Positions 53,621-63,900 of a stretch of 64,000 nucleotides of DNA are shown here, piece by piece. The translations under genes and the position numbers were made by a program. The notes under the pieces were generated by a model. That model saw only the letters and a program-made list of their open reading frames with translations, did no database searches and had not been told where the DNA came from. Source of the stretch: Paracoccus salipaludis (GTDB taxonomy: Bacteria > Pseudomonadota > Alphaproteobacteria > Rhodobacterales > Rhodobacteraceae); the NCBI RefSeq assembly GCF_002287065.1, contig NZ_NSJZ01000014.1, forward strand, positions 1 through 64,000, read 5' to 3'. Each line of letters begins with the position of its first letter. Within the stretch, counting starts at the first letter, position 1.

Positions 53621-55402
53621 ATGGGGGACACGCGCGCCAACAAACGCTTCCGCAGCCAGGAATGGTTCGACAATCCGAACAACCCGGGCATGACGGCGCT
53701 GTATCTGGAACGCTACCAGAACAGCACCTTCACCCGTGAGGAACTGACCTCGGAGCGCCCGATCATCGGCATCGCCCAGACCGGCAGCGACATTTCCCCC
53801 TGCAACAAGATCCACGTCTTCCTGATGGACCGGATCAAGGCGGGCATCCGCGACGCGGGCGGCATCCCGATGGAATTTCCGGTCCACCCGATCCAGGAAA
53901 CCGGCAAGCGGCCGACGGCGGCGCTGGACCGCAACCTCGCCTATCTGAGCCTCGTCGAGGTGCTGCACGGCTATCCCCTCGACGGCGTCGTGCTGACCAC
54001 CGGCTGCGACAAGACCACGCCTGCGATGCTGATGGGGGCGGCCACCGTGGATCTGCCCGCGATCACGCTGAACGGCGGGCCGATGCTGGACGGCTGGTGG
54101 CAGGGCCGCCGCGCGGGGTCCGGCACCATCGTCTGGGAAAGCCGCCGCCTGCTGGCGGAAGGCAAGATCGACTACCCCGAGTTCATCGAGCGCGTCTGCG
54201 CCTCGGCCCCTTCGCTTGGGCATTGCAACACCATGGGCACGGCCAGCACCATGAACGCCATGGCCGAGGCGCTGGGCATGTCCCTGCCCGGCTGTTCCGC
54301 CATCCCCGCGCCCTTCCGCGAACGGATGAGCATGGCCTATCAGACGGGCCGCCGGATCGTGCAGATGGTGCTGGACGACCTCAAGCCCTCGGACATCCTG
54401 ACGCGCGAGGCCTTCGAGAACGCGATCCGCGTCAACACCGCCATCGGCGGGTCAACCAACGCGCCCCCGCACCTGCAGGCCATCGCGCGCCACGCGGGGG
54501 TGGAGCTGGACGTCAGGGACTGGGAAACCGTCGGCTTCGACCTGCCGCTGCTGGTCAACATGCAGCCCGCCGGGGAGTATCTGGGCGAAAGCTTCTTCCA
54601 CGCGGGCGGCGTCGCGGCCGTCATGGGCGAGCTGCAGGAGGCGGGCCTTCTGCACGAAGGCGCCATGACCGTCACCGGCAAGCCCGTGGGCCAGAACGTC
54701 GCGGGCTGGCGGTCCACCGACCACAAGGTGATCCGCCCCGTGACGCAGCCCATGCGGGAAAAGGCCGGGTTCCTCGTCCTGTCGGGCAACCTGTTCGACA
54801 GCGCGCTGATGAAGACCAGCGTGATCTCGAAGGACTTCCACGACCGCTTCCTGTCGGACGACGGCCGCGAAGGCATCCACGAGGCCCGCGCGGTCGTCTT
54901 CGAGGGCCCCGAGGATTACCACGACCGCATCAACGACCCCGCGCTGGCGATCGACGAGCATTGCATGCTGTTCATCCGCAACGTGGGCTGCGTGGGCTAT
55001 CCCGGCTCGGCCGAGGTGGTGAACATGCAGCCGCCGGACGCGGTGCTGAAGGCCGGGATCAGCCACCTGCCCACGGTGGGCGACGGGCGGCAGTCGGGAA
55101 CCTCGGAAAGCCCCTCGATCCTGAACGCCTCGCCCGAGGCGGTGGTGGGCGGCGGCCTTGCGTTCCTGCAGACGGGCGACCGGGTGCGGCTGGACCTGAA
55201 CGCGCGCCGGCTGGACGCGCTGGTGGACGAGGCCGAATGGCAGGCCCGGCGCGATGCCTGGACCCCGCCCGAACTGGTCAACCAGACCCCATGGCAGGAG
55301 ATCTATCGCAAGACCGTGGGCCAGCTTGCGCAGGGCGGCTGCATCGAGCTTGCCACCGCCTACCGCCGCGTGGCGCAGTCGCTGCCGCGCGACAACCACT
55401 AG
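53621..55402 (+). CDS. xylD: D-xylonate dehydratase (IlvD/Edd family)
   Basis: A 593-residue dehydratase very similar to Caulobacter XylD. RFRSQEWFDNP at the start, MTALYLERYQN, IGIAQTGSDISPC, and the closing DGRQSGTSESPSILNASPEA are shared. Fe-S ligands are C61, C129 (TGCDKTTPAM) and C202 (HCNTMGTAST). It converts D-xylonate, or a close aldonate such as L-arabinonate, to the 2-keto-3-deoxy acid. ATG at 53621 follows AGGAGA. First gene of a plus-strand operon running to the GntR gene at 57885. Confidence 0.93.
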   Translation: MGDTRANKRFRSQEWFDNPNNPGMTALYLERYQNSTFTREELTSERPIIGIAQTGSDISPCNKIHVFLMDRIKAGIRDAGGIPMEFPVHPIQETGKRPTAALDRNLAYLSLVEVLHGYPLDGVVLTTGCDKTTPAMLMGAATVDLPAITLNGGPMLDGWWQGRRAGSGTIVWESRRLLAEGKIDYPEFIERVCASAPSLGHCNTMGTASTMNAMAEALGMSLPGCSAIPAPFRERMSMAYQTGRRIVQMVLDDLKPSDILTREAFENAIRVNTAIGGSTNAPPHLQAIARHAGVELDVRDWETVGFDLPLLVNMQPAGEYLGESFFHAGGVAAVMGELQEAGLLHEGAMTVTGKPVGQNVAGWRSTDHKVIRPVTQPMREKAGFLVLSGNLFDSALMKTSVISKDFHDRFLSDDGREGIHEARAVVFEGPEDYHDRINDPALAIDEHCMLFIRNVGCVGYPGSAEVVNMQPPDAVLKAGISHLPTVGDGRQSGTSESPSILNASPEAVVGGGLAFLQTGDRVRLDLNARRLDALVDEAEWQARRDAWTPPELVNQTPWQEIYRKTVGQLAQGGCIELATAYRRVAQSLPRDNH

Positions 55403-55433
55403 GCGGCACCTCCACAAGACAAAGGGACAGGGC

Positions 55434-56168
55434 ATGGACAAGACCATCCTCATAACCGGGGCCGGCAGCGGCATCGGCCGGGTCACGGCGCGGACCTTCC
55501 TGGACGCCGGCTGGCGCGTGGGCCTGATCGGCCGGCGCGAGGACGCACTGCGCGAGACGGCGGGGGACAGCGCGGCGCTGGTCCTGCCCTGCGACGTCTG
55601 CGACGCCGACGCGGTGGACGCGGCCTTCGACCGGGCGGTGGCCGAATGGGGCCGGGTGGACGTGCTGTTCAACAACGCGGGCACGGGGCTCGTCCCCCAG
55701 ACCCCCGACGAGATCCCGGCCGACGAGTTCCGCCGCGTGATCGACGTCAACGTGAACGGCGTCTTCATCTGTGCCCGCGCGGCCTTCCGCGTGATGCGGG
55801 CGCAGGACCCGCAGGGCGGGCGGATCATCAACAACGGCTCGGTGTCCGCGCACGCGCCGCGTCCGGGCTCCATCGGCTACACGGCCTCGAAGCACGCGGT
55901 GACGGGGATCACGCGCTCAATCAGCCTCGACGGGCGGCCCTTCAACATCGCCTGCGGGCAGATCGACATCGGCAACGCGCTGACCGACATGGCGGTGGCG
56001 ATGACCAAGGGCGTGCCGCAGGCCGACGGCACGACGCGGGTCGAGCCCGTGATGGACGCGCAGGTGGTGGCCGACACGGTGCTGCACATGGCGTCCCTGC
56101 CCGAGGGCGCGAACATCCAGTTCGTCACCGTCATGGCGACCAACATGCCCTTCATCGGGCGCGGATGA
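55434..56168 (+). CDS. SDR-family oxidoreductase
   Basis: A 244-residue SDR. ITGAGSGIGRVTARTF binds the cofactor, FNNAGTG is the NNAG equivalent, and the catalytic residues are in NNGSVSAHAPRPGSIGYTASKHA. It retains a long C-terminal segment (GTTRVEPVMDAQVVADTVLHMAS) typical of a sugar-cluster subgroup. It lies 31 bases after xylD and could be the pentose dehydrogenase or a later alcohol dehydrogenase of the route. Confidence 0.87.
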   Translation: MDKTILITGAGSGIGRVTARTFLDAGWRVGLIGRREDALRETAGDSAALVLPCDVCDADAVDAAFDRAVAEWGRVDVLFNNAGTGLVPQTPDEIPADEFRRVIDVNVNGVFICARAAFRVMRAQDPQGGRIINNGSVSAHAPRPGSIGYTASKHAVTGITRSISLDGRPFNIACGQIDIGNALTDMAVAMTKGVPQADGTTRVEPVMDAQVVADTVLHMASLPEGANIQFVTVMATNMPFIGRG

Positions 56169-56935
56169 TGTCGCTGAAGCTCTTCGACCTGACCGGACGG
56201 CGGGCGCTGGTCACGGGCTCGTCCCAGGGGATCGGCTTCGCGCTGGCGCGCGGGCTGGCGCAGGCGGGCGCGATGCCGGTGCTGAACGGACGCGACCCGG
56301 CGCGGCTGGACGCCGCGGCCGAGGCGCTGCGGGCCGAGGGCTTCGCGGTCGAGACCCTGCCCTTCGACGTGACCGACCACGCCGCCGCCCGCGCGGCGGT
56401 GGACCGCTTCGAGGCGGAAACCGGTCCCATCGACATCCTGATCAACAACGCGGGCATCCAGCACCGCGCGCCCCTGGAGGAGTTCCCCGAGGACGCCTTC
56501 CAGCGCCTTCTGCAGACCAACGTGGCCAGCGTCTTCAACGTGGCGCAGGCCTGCGCGCGGCACATGATCGCGCGGAAACGCGGGCATATCGTCAACATCT
56601 GTTCCGTGCAAAGCGCGCTGGCGCGACCCGGCATCGCGCCCTACACGGCGACCAAGGGGGCGGTGGCGAACCTGACCAAGGGGATGGCCGCCGACTGGGC
56701 GCGGCACGGGCTGAACTGCAACGGCCTCGCCCCCGGCTATTTCGACACGCCCCTGAACGCCGCGCTTGTGGCGGACCCCGCCTTCAACGACTGGCTGACG
56801 CGCCGCACCCCGGCGGGCCGCTGGGGCCGGGTCGAGGAACTGGTCGGCGCCGCGATCTTCCTGTCCTCGGACGCGGCCTCGTTCGTGAACGGCACCGTCG
56901 TCTATGTGGACGGCGGCATCACCGCCTCGCTGTGA
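56165..56935 (+). CDS. SDR dehydrogenase, gluconate 5-dehydrogenase-like
   Basis: A 256-residue SDR resembling gluconate 5-dehydrogenase (IdnO/Gno): FDLTGRRALVTGSSQGIGFALARGL, then INNAGIQHRAPLEEFPEDAFQ, then NICSVQSALARPGIAPYTATKGAV with the catalytic Tyr and Lys. NAGIQHR is a hallmark of that group. The start overlaps the preceding stop (ATGA). A second ATG directly follows. Confidence 0.87.
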   Translation: MMSLKLFDLTGRRALVTGSSQGIGFALARGLAQAGAMPVLNGRDPARLDAAAEALRAEGFAVETLPFDVTDHAAARAAVDRFEAETGPIDILINNAGIQHRAPLEEFPEDAFQRLLQTNVASVFNVAQACARHMIARKRGHIVNICSVQSALARPGIAPYTATKGAVANLTKGMAADWARHGLNCNGLAPGYFDTPLNAALVADPAFNDWLTRRTPAGRWGRVEELVGAAIFLSSDAASFVNGTVVYVDGGITASL

Positions 56936-56946
56936 AAGGGCTTCCC

Positions 56947-57885
56947 ATGACGGACAGGCTGGTGATCGGCCCTTATGGTGACGCGGCCCGCGCGGCCTGG
57001 GCCGAGGACGGCGCGCGGATGCTGGCACGGCTGGAGGATCTGGCCGGCCTTCCCGAAGACGGGCGTGCGGCGGTGCGGGCCCTGGGCTACATGGGCCATG
57101 AGCCCCTGGGGGCCGCGCAGATGGACCTGCTGCCGAACCTGCAGGTGATCGCCAATTTCGGCGTGGGCTATGACGCCATCGACGTGGCGGCGGCCAGCGC
57201 GCGGGGGATCACGGTCACGAACACGCCCGACGTGCTGAACGACGACGTGGCCGACCTGGCCGTGGGAATGCTGATCGCGCTGAACCGGGGCTTCGAGCCC
57301 GCCATCCGTGCGGTGCGCGAGGGCACATGGGCCACGCAGGGTGGCCCGCCGCTGGGCCGGCGCATGTCGGGACGGACGATCGGCATCCTCGGCATGGGCC
57401 GGATCGGGCGCGCCATCGCCGACCGGCTGGCCGCTTTCGGCTGCCCCGTCCACTATCAGTCCCGCAGCCCCAAGGACACGCCCGGGGACTGGCGCTTCCA
57501 CGCCGACCCGGTCGAACTCGCCCGCGCCGTGGACGATCTGGTGATCGCCATCGTCGGCGGCGAGGCCACGCGCGGCATCGTCTCGGCCGAGGTGCTGGCG
57601 GCGCTGGGCGCGGACGGCGTGCTGGTCAACGTCGCGCGGGGCTCGGTCATCGACGAGCCCGCCCTGATCGCGGCGCTTGAAGCGGGCCGGCTGCGCGGCG
57701 CGGCGCTGGACGTCTTCTGGAACGAGCCGGAGGTGGACCCGCGCCTTGCCCGCGCGCCGAACGTGCTGCCGCTGCCGCATATCGGCTCGGCCACGGTGGA
57801 AACGCGCGGCGCCATGCTGGACCTGCAGCGGCGCAACCTTGACGCGGTGCTGGCGGGCCGGCCCGCCCTGACGCCGGTCAACTGA
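56947..57885 (+). CDS. D-isomer-specific 2-hydroxyacid dehydrogenase
   Basis: A 312-residue NAD(P)-dependent dehydrogenase of the glyoxylate/hydroxypyruvate reductase type. The substrate-binding NFGVGYDAIDVAAASARGI, the dinucleotide fold GILGMGRIGRAIADRL, and the catalytic Arg/Glu/His (VNVARGSVIDE, EP-containing FWNEPEVDP and LPHIGSAT) are all present. It probably reduces glycolaldehyde- or glyoxylate-derived acids or a 2-keto acid made in the pathway. It ends by TGATG overlap with the second GntR gene. Confidence 0.9.
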   Translation: MTDRLVIGPYGDAARAAWAEDGARMLARLEDLAGLPEDGRAAVRALGYMGHEPLGAAQMDLLPNLQVIANFGVGYDAIDVAAASARGITVTNTPDVLNDDVADLAVGMLIALNRGFEPAIRAVREGTWATQGGPPLGRRMSGRTIGILGMGRIGRAIADRLAAFGCPVHYQSRSPKDTPGDWRFHADPVELARAVDDLVIAIVGGEATRGIVSAEVLAALGADGVLVNVARGSVIDEPALIAALEAGRLRGAALDVFWNEPEVDPRLARAPNVLPLPHIGSATVETRGAMLDLQRRNLDAVLAGRPALTPVN

Positions 57886-58550
57886 TGTCCGACCCCGCGC
57901 CCGGGCCCGCGACCTTCCCGGCCGCCATCGCCGCGCGGCTCCGTCGCGAGATCCTGACGGGCGCCCTGCCCCCCGGCAGCCCGGTCAAGGAACGCGACCA
58001 TGCCGAGCGGCTGGGCGTCAGCCGCACGCCCTTGCGCGAGGCGGTCCGCATCCTGGCGAAGGAGGGCCTTGTCACCCTGCGGCCCCTGCGCAGTCCGCTG
58101 GTGGCCGATCCCACGCGCGACGAGGCGCTGGACGAGGTCGCCGTCCTGCGCCAACTGGAACTGTTCGGGGGCGAGCTGGCCTGCCGGAACGCCACGGCCG
58201 AGGAGATCGCCGTCATCGCGCGGCTCAGCGAGACGGTCGAGCGCGACCACGCCGGCGGCGACCCGGTCGAGGTCTTCGACCTGGACATGCAGATGCACCG
58301 GCTGATCGTGGCGGCGGGCCACAACGCGGCGCTGGCCCGGACCCATGGTGAATACCTTGCGCGCCTGTGGCGCATCCGCTTCATGTCGGCGCGGCAGCGC
58401 ACGGATGCGGACCGGGTGCTGGCCGATCACCGCGGCATGGTCGCGGCGCTGGCGGCGCGGGATACAGGCGCCATGCGGCGGCACATGGAAAGCCATCTCG
58501 ACGCGCTGGTGCGCAACGTGGAACGCCACTTCGCCGAAGGTGGCGCCTAG
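57885..58550 (+). CDS. GntR-family (FCD domain) transcriptional regulator
   Basis: A 221-residue regulator. The winged helix has LRREILTGALPPGSPVKERD and LGVSRTPLREAVRILAKEG. The FCD domain has the metal-site residues in DLDMQMHRLIVAAGHN. Last gene of the xylD operon. Its TAG stop shares bases with the convergent kdgK stop (CTAG overlap). Together with the regulator at 49264 it is a candidate for binding the GTATAC sites. Confidence 0.92.
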   Translation: MSDPAPGPATFPAAIAARLRREILTGALPPGSPVKERDHAERLGVSRTPLREAVRILAKEGLVTLRPLRSPLVADPTRDEALDEVAVLRQLELFGGELACRNATAEEIAVIARLSETVERDHAGGDPVEVFDLDMQMHRLIVAAGHNAALARTHGEYLARLWRIRFMSARQRTDADRVLADHRGMVAALAARDTGAMRRHMESHLDALVRNVERHFAEGGA

Positions 58551-59458
58551 ATCTCGACCAGCGCCCCGCGCGCCCCGACCACCCGAAGGGCTATGGCATG
58601 CCCGGCGCGGATGGCCTCCTCGACGTCCCGGCCCTGAAGCCGCGCGGCAAGATAGCCGGCATTGAAGCTGTCGCCCGCCGCGGTGGTGTCCACGGGAACA
58701 GCACGCTCAAGCCCCTCGACGCAGCCTTGCGCCGGGCCGCCGTAATGGACCGGGCCGCCGCCCGCCTTGACGACGACCTGCGTCGCGCCTGCCGCCAGAT
58801 AGCGGTCGATGGTGGCCCCGGGCCCCGCATCGCCGAAATGCGCGGCCTCGTCGTCCATGCTGGGCAGGACCAGGTCGGACAGACCGGCAAAGCGCGTGAC
58901 CTGGTCGCGCATGGTCGCGGCATCCTCCCACAGGCGGGGCCGGATGTTGGGGTCGAAGACGACCTGCGCGCCCCGGTCCCGCGCCTGTCCCAGCGCAAGG
59001 GCAAGGGTTTCGCGCCCGGAGGGCGGCAGGATGGCCGCCGTGATCCCCGACAGATAGATCACACGCGCACGGGCGAAGGCGCGCGACAGCTCGTCCGCGT
59101 CCTGGGCCAGCCCGCGCGCGGCCGAGGCGCTGCGCCAATAGGTGAAGCTGCGCTCGCCCCGGTCCAGGTCGATGGCGTAAAGCCCGACCTCGCGCCCCGG
59201 ATCGGTGCCGACGTGGTCGGTGACGATGCCGGCCTGGGCGATGAAATCCACCATCCGGCGGGAAAAGCCGCCCTGCCCGACCCGCGTCAGGTAGCCGACC
59301 GCCTGTTCGGGCGGCAGAAGCCTGCGCAGGTACCAGGCCGTGTTCAGCGTATCCCCGGCAAAGCCGAGGTGCCACTGGCCGGGCGTGGCGCTGGCCGACA
59401 GTTCGACCATCGCCTCGCCCACCGCCAGGACGGCAAGACCCGCATCCTCAGAACTCAT
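58547..59458 (-). CDS. kdgK: 2-keto-3-deoxygluconate kinase (PfkB family)
   Basis: A 303-residue ribokinase-fold sugar-acid kinase. GEAMVELSASATPGQWHLGFAGDTLNTAWYL-like N-terminal motifs (here GEAMVELS and FAGDTLNTA) and the PfkB signature DTTAAGDSFNAGYLAARL with the catalytic Asp are clear. It phosphorylates KDG. The corresponding KDPG aldolase is not in the window. First in line behind the sugar ABC genes, 2 bases after the MalG-type stop. Confidence 0.9.
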   Translation of the reverse strand: MSSEDAGLAVLAVGEAMVELSASATPGQWHLGFAGDTLNTAWYLRRLLPPEQAVGYLTRVGQGGFSRRMVDFIAQAGIVTDHVGTDPGREVGLYAIDLDRGERSFTYWRSASAARGLAQDADELSRAFARARVIYLSGITAAILPPSGRETLALALGQARDRGAQVVFDPNIRPRLWEDAATMRDQVTRFAGLSDLVLPSMDDEAAHFGDAGPGATIDRYLAAGATQVVVKAGGGPVHYGGPAQGCVEGLERAVPVDTTAAGDSFNAGYLAARLQGRDVEEAIRAGHAIALRVVGARGALVEI

Positions 59459-59460
59459 CG

Positions 59461-60342
59461 CTATTCCTTGACCGCGCCCGTCATCGACGAGACGTAATAA
59501 TCCACGAAGAAGGAATAGAGAATGACCACGGGAAGCGAGCCCAGCAGCGCCCCGCTCATCAGCGCGCCCCATTCGTAGATGTCGCCGCGCACCAGTTCCG
59601 TCAGCACCCCCACCGGCACGGTCTTGTTTTCGGAACTGGAGATGAAGGTCAGCGCATAGATGAACTCGTTCCACGACAGCGTGAAGGCGAAGATCCCGGC
59701 CGAGATCAGTCCGGGCACCGCCAGCGGCAGGACGATCTTGGTCAGGATCTGCCAGCGGCTCGCCCCGTCCACCAGCGCGGATTCCTCCAGCTCGTAGGGG
59801 ATCGACCGGAAATAGCCCATCAGCAGCCAGGTGCAGAAGGGGATCAGGAAGGTCGGATAGGTCAGGATCAGCGCCAGTCGGGAATCGAAGATGCCGACCT
59901 GGAAGACGATGAAGGCCAAGGGGATGAACAGGATCGAGGGCGGCACGAGATAGGCCAGGAAGATCATCAACCCCGTGATCCGCGAGCCCTTGAAGCGCAG
60001 CCGCTCGATCGCGTAGGCCGCGAAGACCGAGGCCACCAGCGAGATCGTGGTCGAGGCGACCGACACGATGATCGTGTTCCACATCCAGCGCGGATAGGTC
60101 GTCTCGAACAGCAGGTAGCGCATGTGCTCAAGCGTCGGGCCGACCACCCAGAAGGGGCTGTGGTTGGCGTAGTCCGTCAGCTGGTTGTCCGGCTTCACCG
60201 CCGTGATCGCCATCCAGTAGAACGGGAACAGCAGCACGAAGACAAAGACGAACAGCGGCAGCCAGACGGTCAGGATGCGCCGGGGCAGCGTCTCGTACTG
60301 GTCCAGCCCGACCGCGTGATCTTCGGTTTGCGCCATCGCCAT
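59461..60342 (-). CDS. Sugar ABC transporter permease, MalG type
   Basis: A 293-residue, six-helix permease of the carbohydrate-uptake CUT1 family. The EAA loop is ELEESALVDGASRWQILTKIVLPLAVPGL. It is the second permease of the importer. The start is the first ATG of MAMAQ. A second ATG two codons later is also possible. It lies 4 bases after the MalF-type stop. Confidence 0.93.
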   Translation of the reverse strand: MAMAQTEDHAVGLDQYETLPRRILTVWLPLFVFVFVLLFPFYWMAITAVKPDNQLTDYANHSPFWVVGPTLEHMRYLLFETTYPRWMWNTIIVSVASTTISLVASVFAAYAIERLRFKGSRITGLMIFLAYLVPPSILFIPLAFIVFQVGIFDSRLALILTYPTFLIPFCTWLLMGYFRSIPYELEESALVDGASRWQILTKIVLPLAVPGLISAGIFAFTLSWNEFIYALTFISSSENKTVPVGVLTELVRGDIYEWGALMSGALLGSLPVVILYSFFVDYYVSSMTGAVKE

Positions 60343-60346
60343 GTCC

Positions 60347-61282
60347 TCAGTCGTTGCCCTGCTGCCAGCGTCGGCGCTGCAGCCCGAAGAAGCTGAACAG
60401 GATCGCCGCCAGCAGGAAGGGGATCATCGCCACGGCGATCGCCGCGCCCTCGCCCAGCTGTCCGCCGGGAATGGCGCGCTGGAAGGACAGCGTCGCCATC
60501 AGGTGCGTGGCGTTCACCGGGCCGCCGCGCGTCAGGACGTAGATCAGCTGGAAGTCGGTGAAGGTGAACAGCACCGAGAAGGTCATCACCACCGCGATGA
60601 TCGGGGTCAGCAGCGGCAGCGTGACCTTGGTGAAGCGCTGCCAGCTTGTCGCGCCGTCGATGGCCGCGGCCTCGTTCAGCGACTGCGGGATGGTCTGCAA
60701 CCCCGCCAGCAGCGAGATCGCCACGAAGGGGATGCCGCGCCAGATGTTGGCTGCGATCACCGACCAGCGCGCGTTCCAGGGATCGCCCAGGAAATTGATG
60801 GGCTGGTCGATCACCCCCAGCCGCATCAGCGACCACGAGATGATCGAGAACTGGCTGTCGAAGATCCACCAGAAGGCCATGGCCGACAGCACCGTGGGCA
60901 CGACCCAGGGCAGCAGGATGACGGCCCGGAAGAAGTTCTTGAACGGCAGGTGCCGGTTCAGCAGCAGCGCCAGCCACAGGCCCAGCGCGAATTTCGCGAT
61001 CGAGGCGAAGACCGTGTAGAAGATCGTGTTGAACACCGTCAGCCAGAAGACGGGATCGTCGAACAGCCAGCGGTAGTTTTCCAGCCCGATGAAGACGCCG
61101 GGCCGCCCGATCTTGCTGTCGGTGAAGCCCAGCCAGACCCCCAGTCCCAGCGGATAGGTCAGGAAGAACAGCAGAAAGACCGCCGCCGGCAGCATGAACA
61201 GGAAGCCCAGGCCGTTGCGGCTTTCGGACAGGCGGCCAAGGCGGCGCCTGCGGGGCGCCCGGGTTTCAAGCGTGGCGGTCAT
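60347..61282 (-). CDS. Sugar ABC transporter permease, MalF type
   Basis: A 311-residue permease. The EAA loop is SLNEAAAIDGATSWQRFTKVTLPLLTPI. A polybasic N-terminus (RAPRRRRLGRL) precedes helix 1. It pairs with the MalG-type subunit downstream. Confidence 0.93.
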   Translation of the reverse strand: MTATLETRAPRRRRLGRLSESRNGLGFLFMLPAAVFLLFFLTYPLGLGVWLGFTDSKIGRPGVFIGLENYRWLFDDPVFWLTVFNTIFYTVFASIAKFALGLWLALLLNRHLPFKNFFRAVILLPWVVPTVLSAMAFWWIFDSQFSIISWSLMRLGVIDQPINFLGDPWNARWSVIAANIWRGIPFVAISLLAGLQTIPQSLNEAAAIDGATSWQRFTKVTLPLLTPIIAVVMTFSVLFTFTDFQLIYVLTRGGPVNATHLMATLSFQRAIPGGQLGEGAAIAVAMIPFLLAAILFSFFGLQRRRWQQGND

Positions 61283-61334
61283 GGTCCCTCCGTGCAGGAA
61301 AGGGCCGGCGGATGGTGCCGCCGGCCCGGGGGGA

Positions 61335-62663
61335 TCAGCGGTAATAGCGCTGAAGGCGCCGTTCGGCGTTGGCGATGGCGTCCTCGGTCGAGCGCTGGCC
61401 GGTCACGGCCTCGGCGAACATGTCCACCAGCACATAGTCGGCCATCGCACCCGCCGAGGCCGGCCCCAGCGGCCCCGCATAGCCGTTCACCCGCAGCGAC
61501 TCGGACGCCTTGGCATAGGGCGCGTGGATCGGGTTCGAGGTCCAGACGGGGTTCGCCTCGAACTCGCGCAGCGACTGGCAGCAATAGGCGCTGGCAGCCT
61601 CGATCCAGCGGTTCATGTTCTCGGAGCGGAACATGAATTCGAGATAGGCCTTGGCCGCGTTCGGGAACTTGCAGTGGCTGAAGATCGAGACGGTCGAGGT
61701 CTGCGCCAGCTCGACCGGCTGCCCGACCGGGCCGACCGGCAGGTTCACCGTGCGGATGTCGTCGGCGATCGCCTTCAGCGCGGGGTCCTTCATCGCGGCG
61801 TAATACAGCGAAACGCCGTTCGCGGTCAGCGACACCTCTCCGGCCAGGAAGGCGCGGTTGTTGTTGATGTCCAGCCAGCTTTCCGTGCCGGGGATGAAGG
61901 TCGCGTAAAGCTGCTTGGCGTATTCGATCGCGGCCGCCGTCTCGGGGCTGTTGATGACGACCTCGCCCGCTTCGTTGACGGTCTGGCCGCCGTGCGACCA
62001 CAGAAGCCAGTGGGCATAGTTGTTGCCGTCGCCCACCGCCTTGCCATGCGGGAAGCCCGCGGGCGTGCCCTTTTCCTTCAACGCCTGGCAGAGCTTCAGG
62101 AACCCTTCGGTGTCGCGCGGAAACTCGTTGAAGCCCGCCGCCTTCACGTGGCTGTCGCGGTAGCAGATCGCGTTGCCGATGGCGCAAAGGGGCGTCGAGA
62201 TCCACTTGCCGTCCTGCTGGCCATAGGCGGCGAGCCCCTCGTAGAAGCCGCCGTGGCGCTCGGCCAGCATGGTGCAAAGGTCGGTCACCTCCACCAGCTT
62301 GTCGGGATACTGGAAGGGGTCGTCGAACCAGCTCATCACCATGTCGGGGCCGGTGCCCACGTTGGCGGCAACGGCGGCCTTGGGCCGCACGTCCTCCCAG
62401 CTTTCCTGGTCAATGGTGACGGCCACGCCCGTGGCCTCGGTGAAGGCCTGGGTGTTGGCGTTCCAGGCTTCCTCCTCGCCCTTGACGAAGGGCACCCAGC
62501 GCAGCAGGCGCAGGGACGCGCCCTCCTCGGGGGTGAACATGGCGGCGCCGGCGGGGGCCGCGGCCTGGGCGGCGGCGCGGCGGGCGCCGAAGGGGCCGAT
62601 CAGGGCGCCGGCGGCAGCCATCGCGGCCGTGCCCTTGAGCAGCGTTCTGCGGTCGATGGTCAT
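61335..62663 (-). CDS. Sugar ABC transporter substrate-binding protein
   Basis: A 442-residue periplasmic protein of the SBP_bac_1 family with a twin-arginine-like signal (DRRTLLKGTAAMAAAGALIG, cleavage near RAAAQ). LRWVPFVKGEEEAWNA and FLAGEVSLTANGVSLYYAAM are in the ligand-binding lobes. In the MalEFGK order of this island it probably binds the sugar, oligosaccharide or sugar acid that the catabolic genes process. Confidence 0.92.
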   Translation of the reverse strand: MTIDRRTLLKGTAAMAAAGALIGPFGARRAAAQAAAPAGAAMFTPEEGASLRLLRWVPFVKGEEEAWNANTQAFTEATGVAVTIDQESWEDVRPKAAVAANVGTGPDMVMSWFDDPFQYPDKLVEVTDLCTMLAERHGGFYEGLAAYGQQDGKWISTPLCAIGNAICYRDSHVKAAGFNEFPRDTEGFLKLCQALKEKGTPAGFPHGKAVGDGNNYAHWLLWSHGGQTVNEAGEVVINSPETAAAIEYAKQLYATFIPGTESWLDINNNRAFLAGEVSLTANGVSLYYAAMKDPALKAIADDIRTVNLPVGPVGQPVELAQTSTVSIFSHCKFPNAAKAYLEFMFRSENMNRWIEAASAYCCQSLREFEANPVWTSNPIHAPYAKASESLRVNGYAGPLGPASAGAMADYVLVDMFAEAVTGQRSTEDAIANAERRLQRYYR

Positions 62664-62727
62664 TCACTCTCCTCCTCTGTCGTCCCCTTGGCGCAGGCTC
62701 CTCTTCCGGCGCGGCGGGGTTGTTATG

Positions 62728-63786
<1,059 letters not shown>

Positions 63787-63819
63787 GCACACCCCCTCCC
63801 AAAGGTATTCATTGCAGGG

Positions 63820-63849
63820 ATGCTAGGCGCGAAGGCTTTCGCGTGGCAA
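63820..63849 (-). promoter_or_regulatory. Candidate sigma-70 promoter of the sugar ABC operon
   Basis: On the minus strand TTGCCA (63849-63844) is followed after 18 bases by TAGCAT (63825-63820), about 34 bases before the ATG. Confidence 0.5.
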
Positions 63850-63892
63850 GCGTTTTGTCGGGGCAGATGCATATGCCGGCACTTTCGATCAA

Positions 63893-63900
63893 TGTATACG
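63893..63900 (-). promoter_or_regulatory. GTATAC-type operator candidate upstream of the sugar ABC operon
   Basis: The coding-strand octamer CGTATACA is identical to the one upstream of denD and lies 44 bases upstream of the predicted -35. The rest of the window to 64000 shows no convincing gene. Confidence 0.45.
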
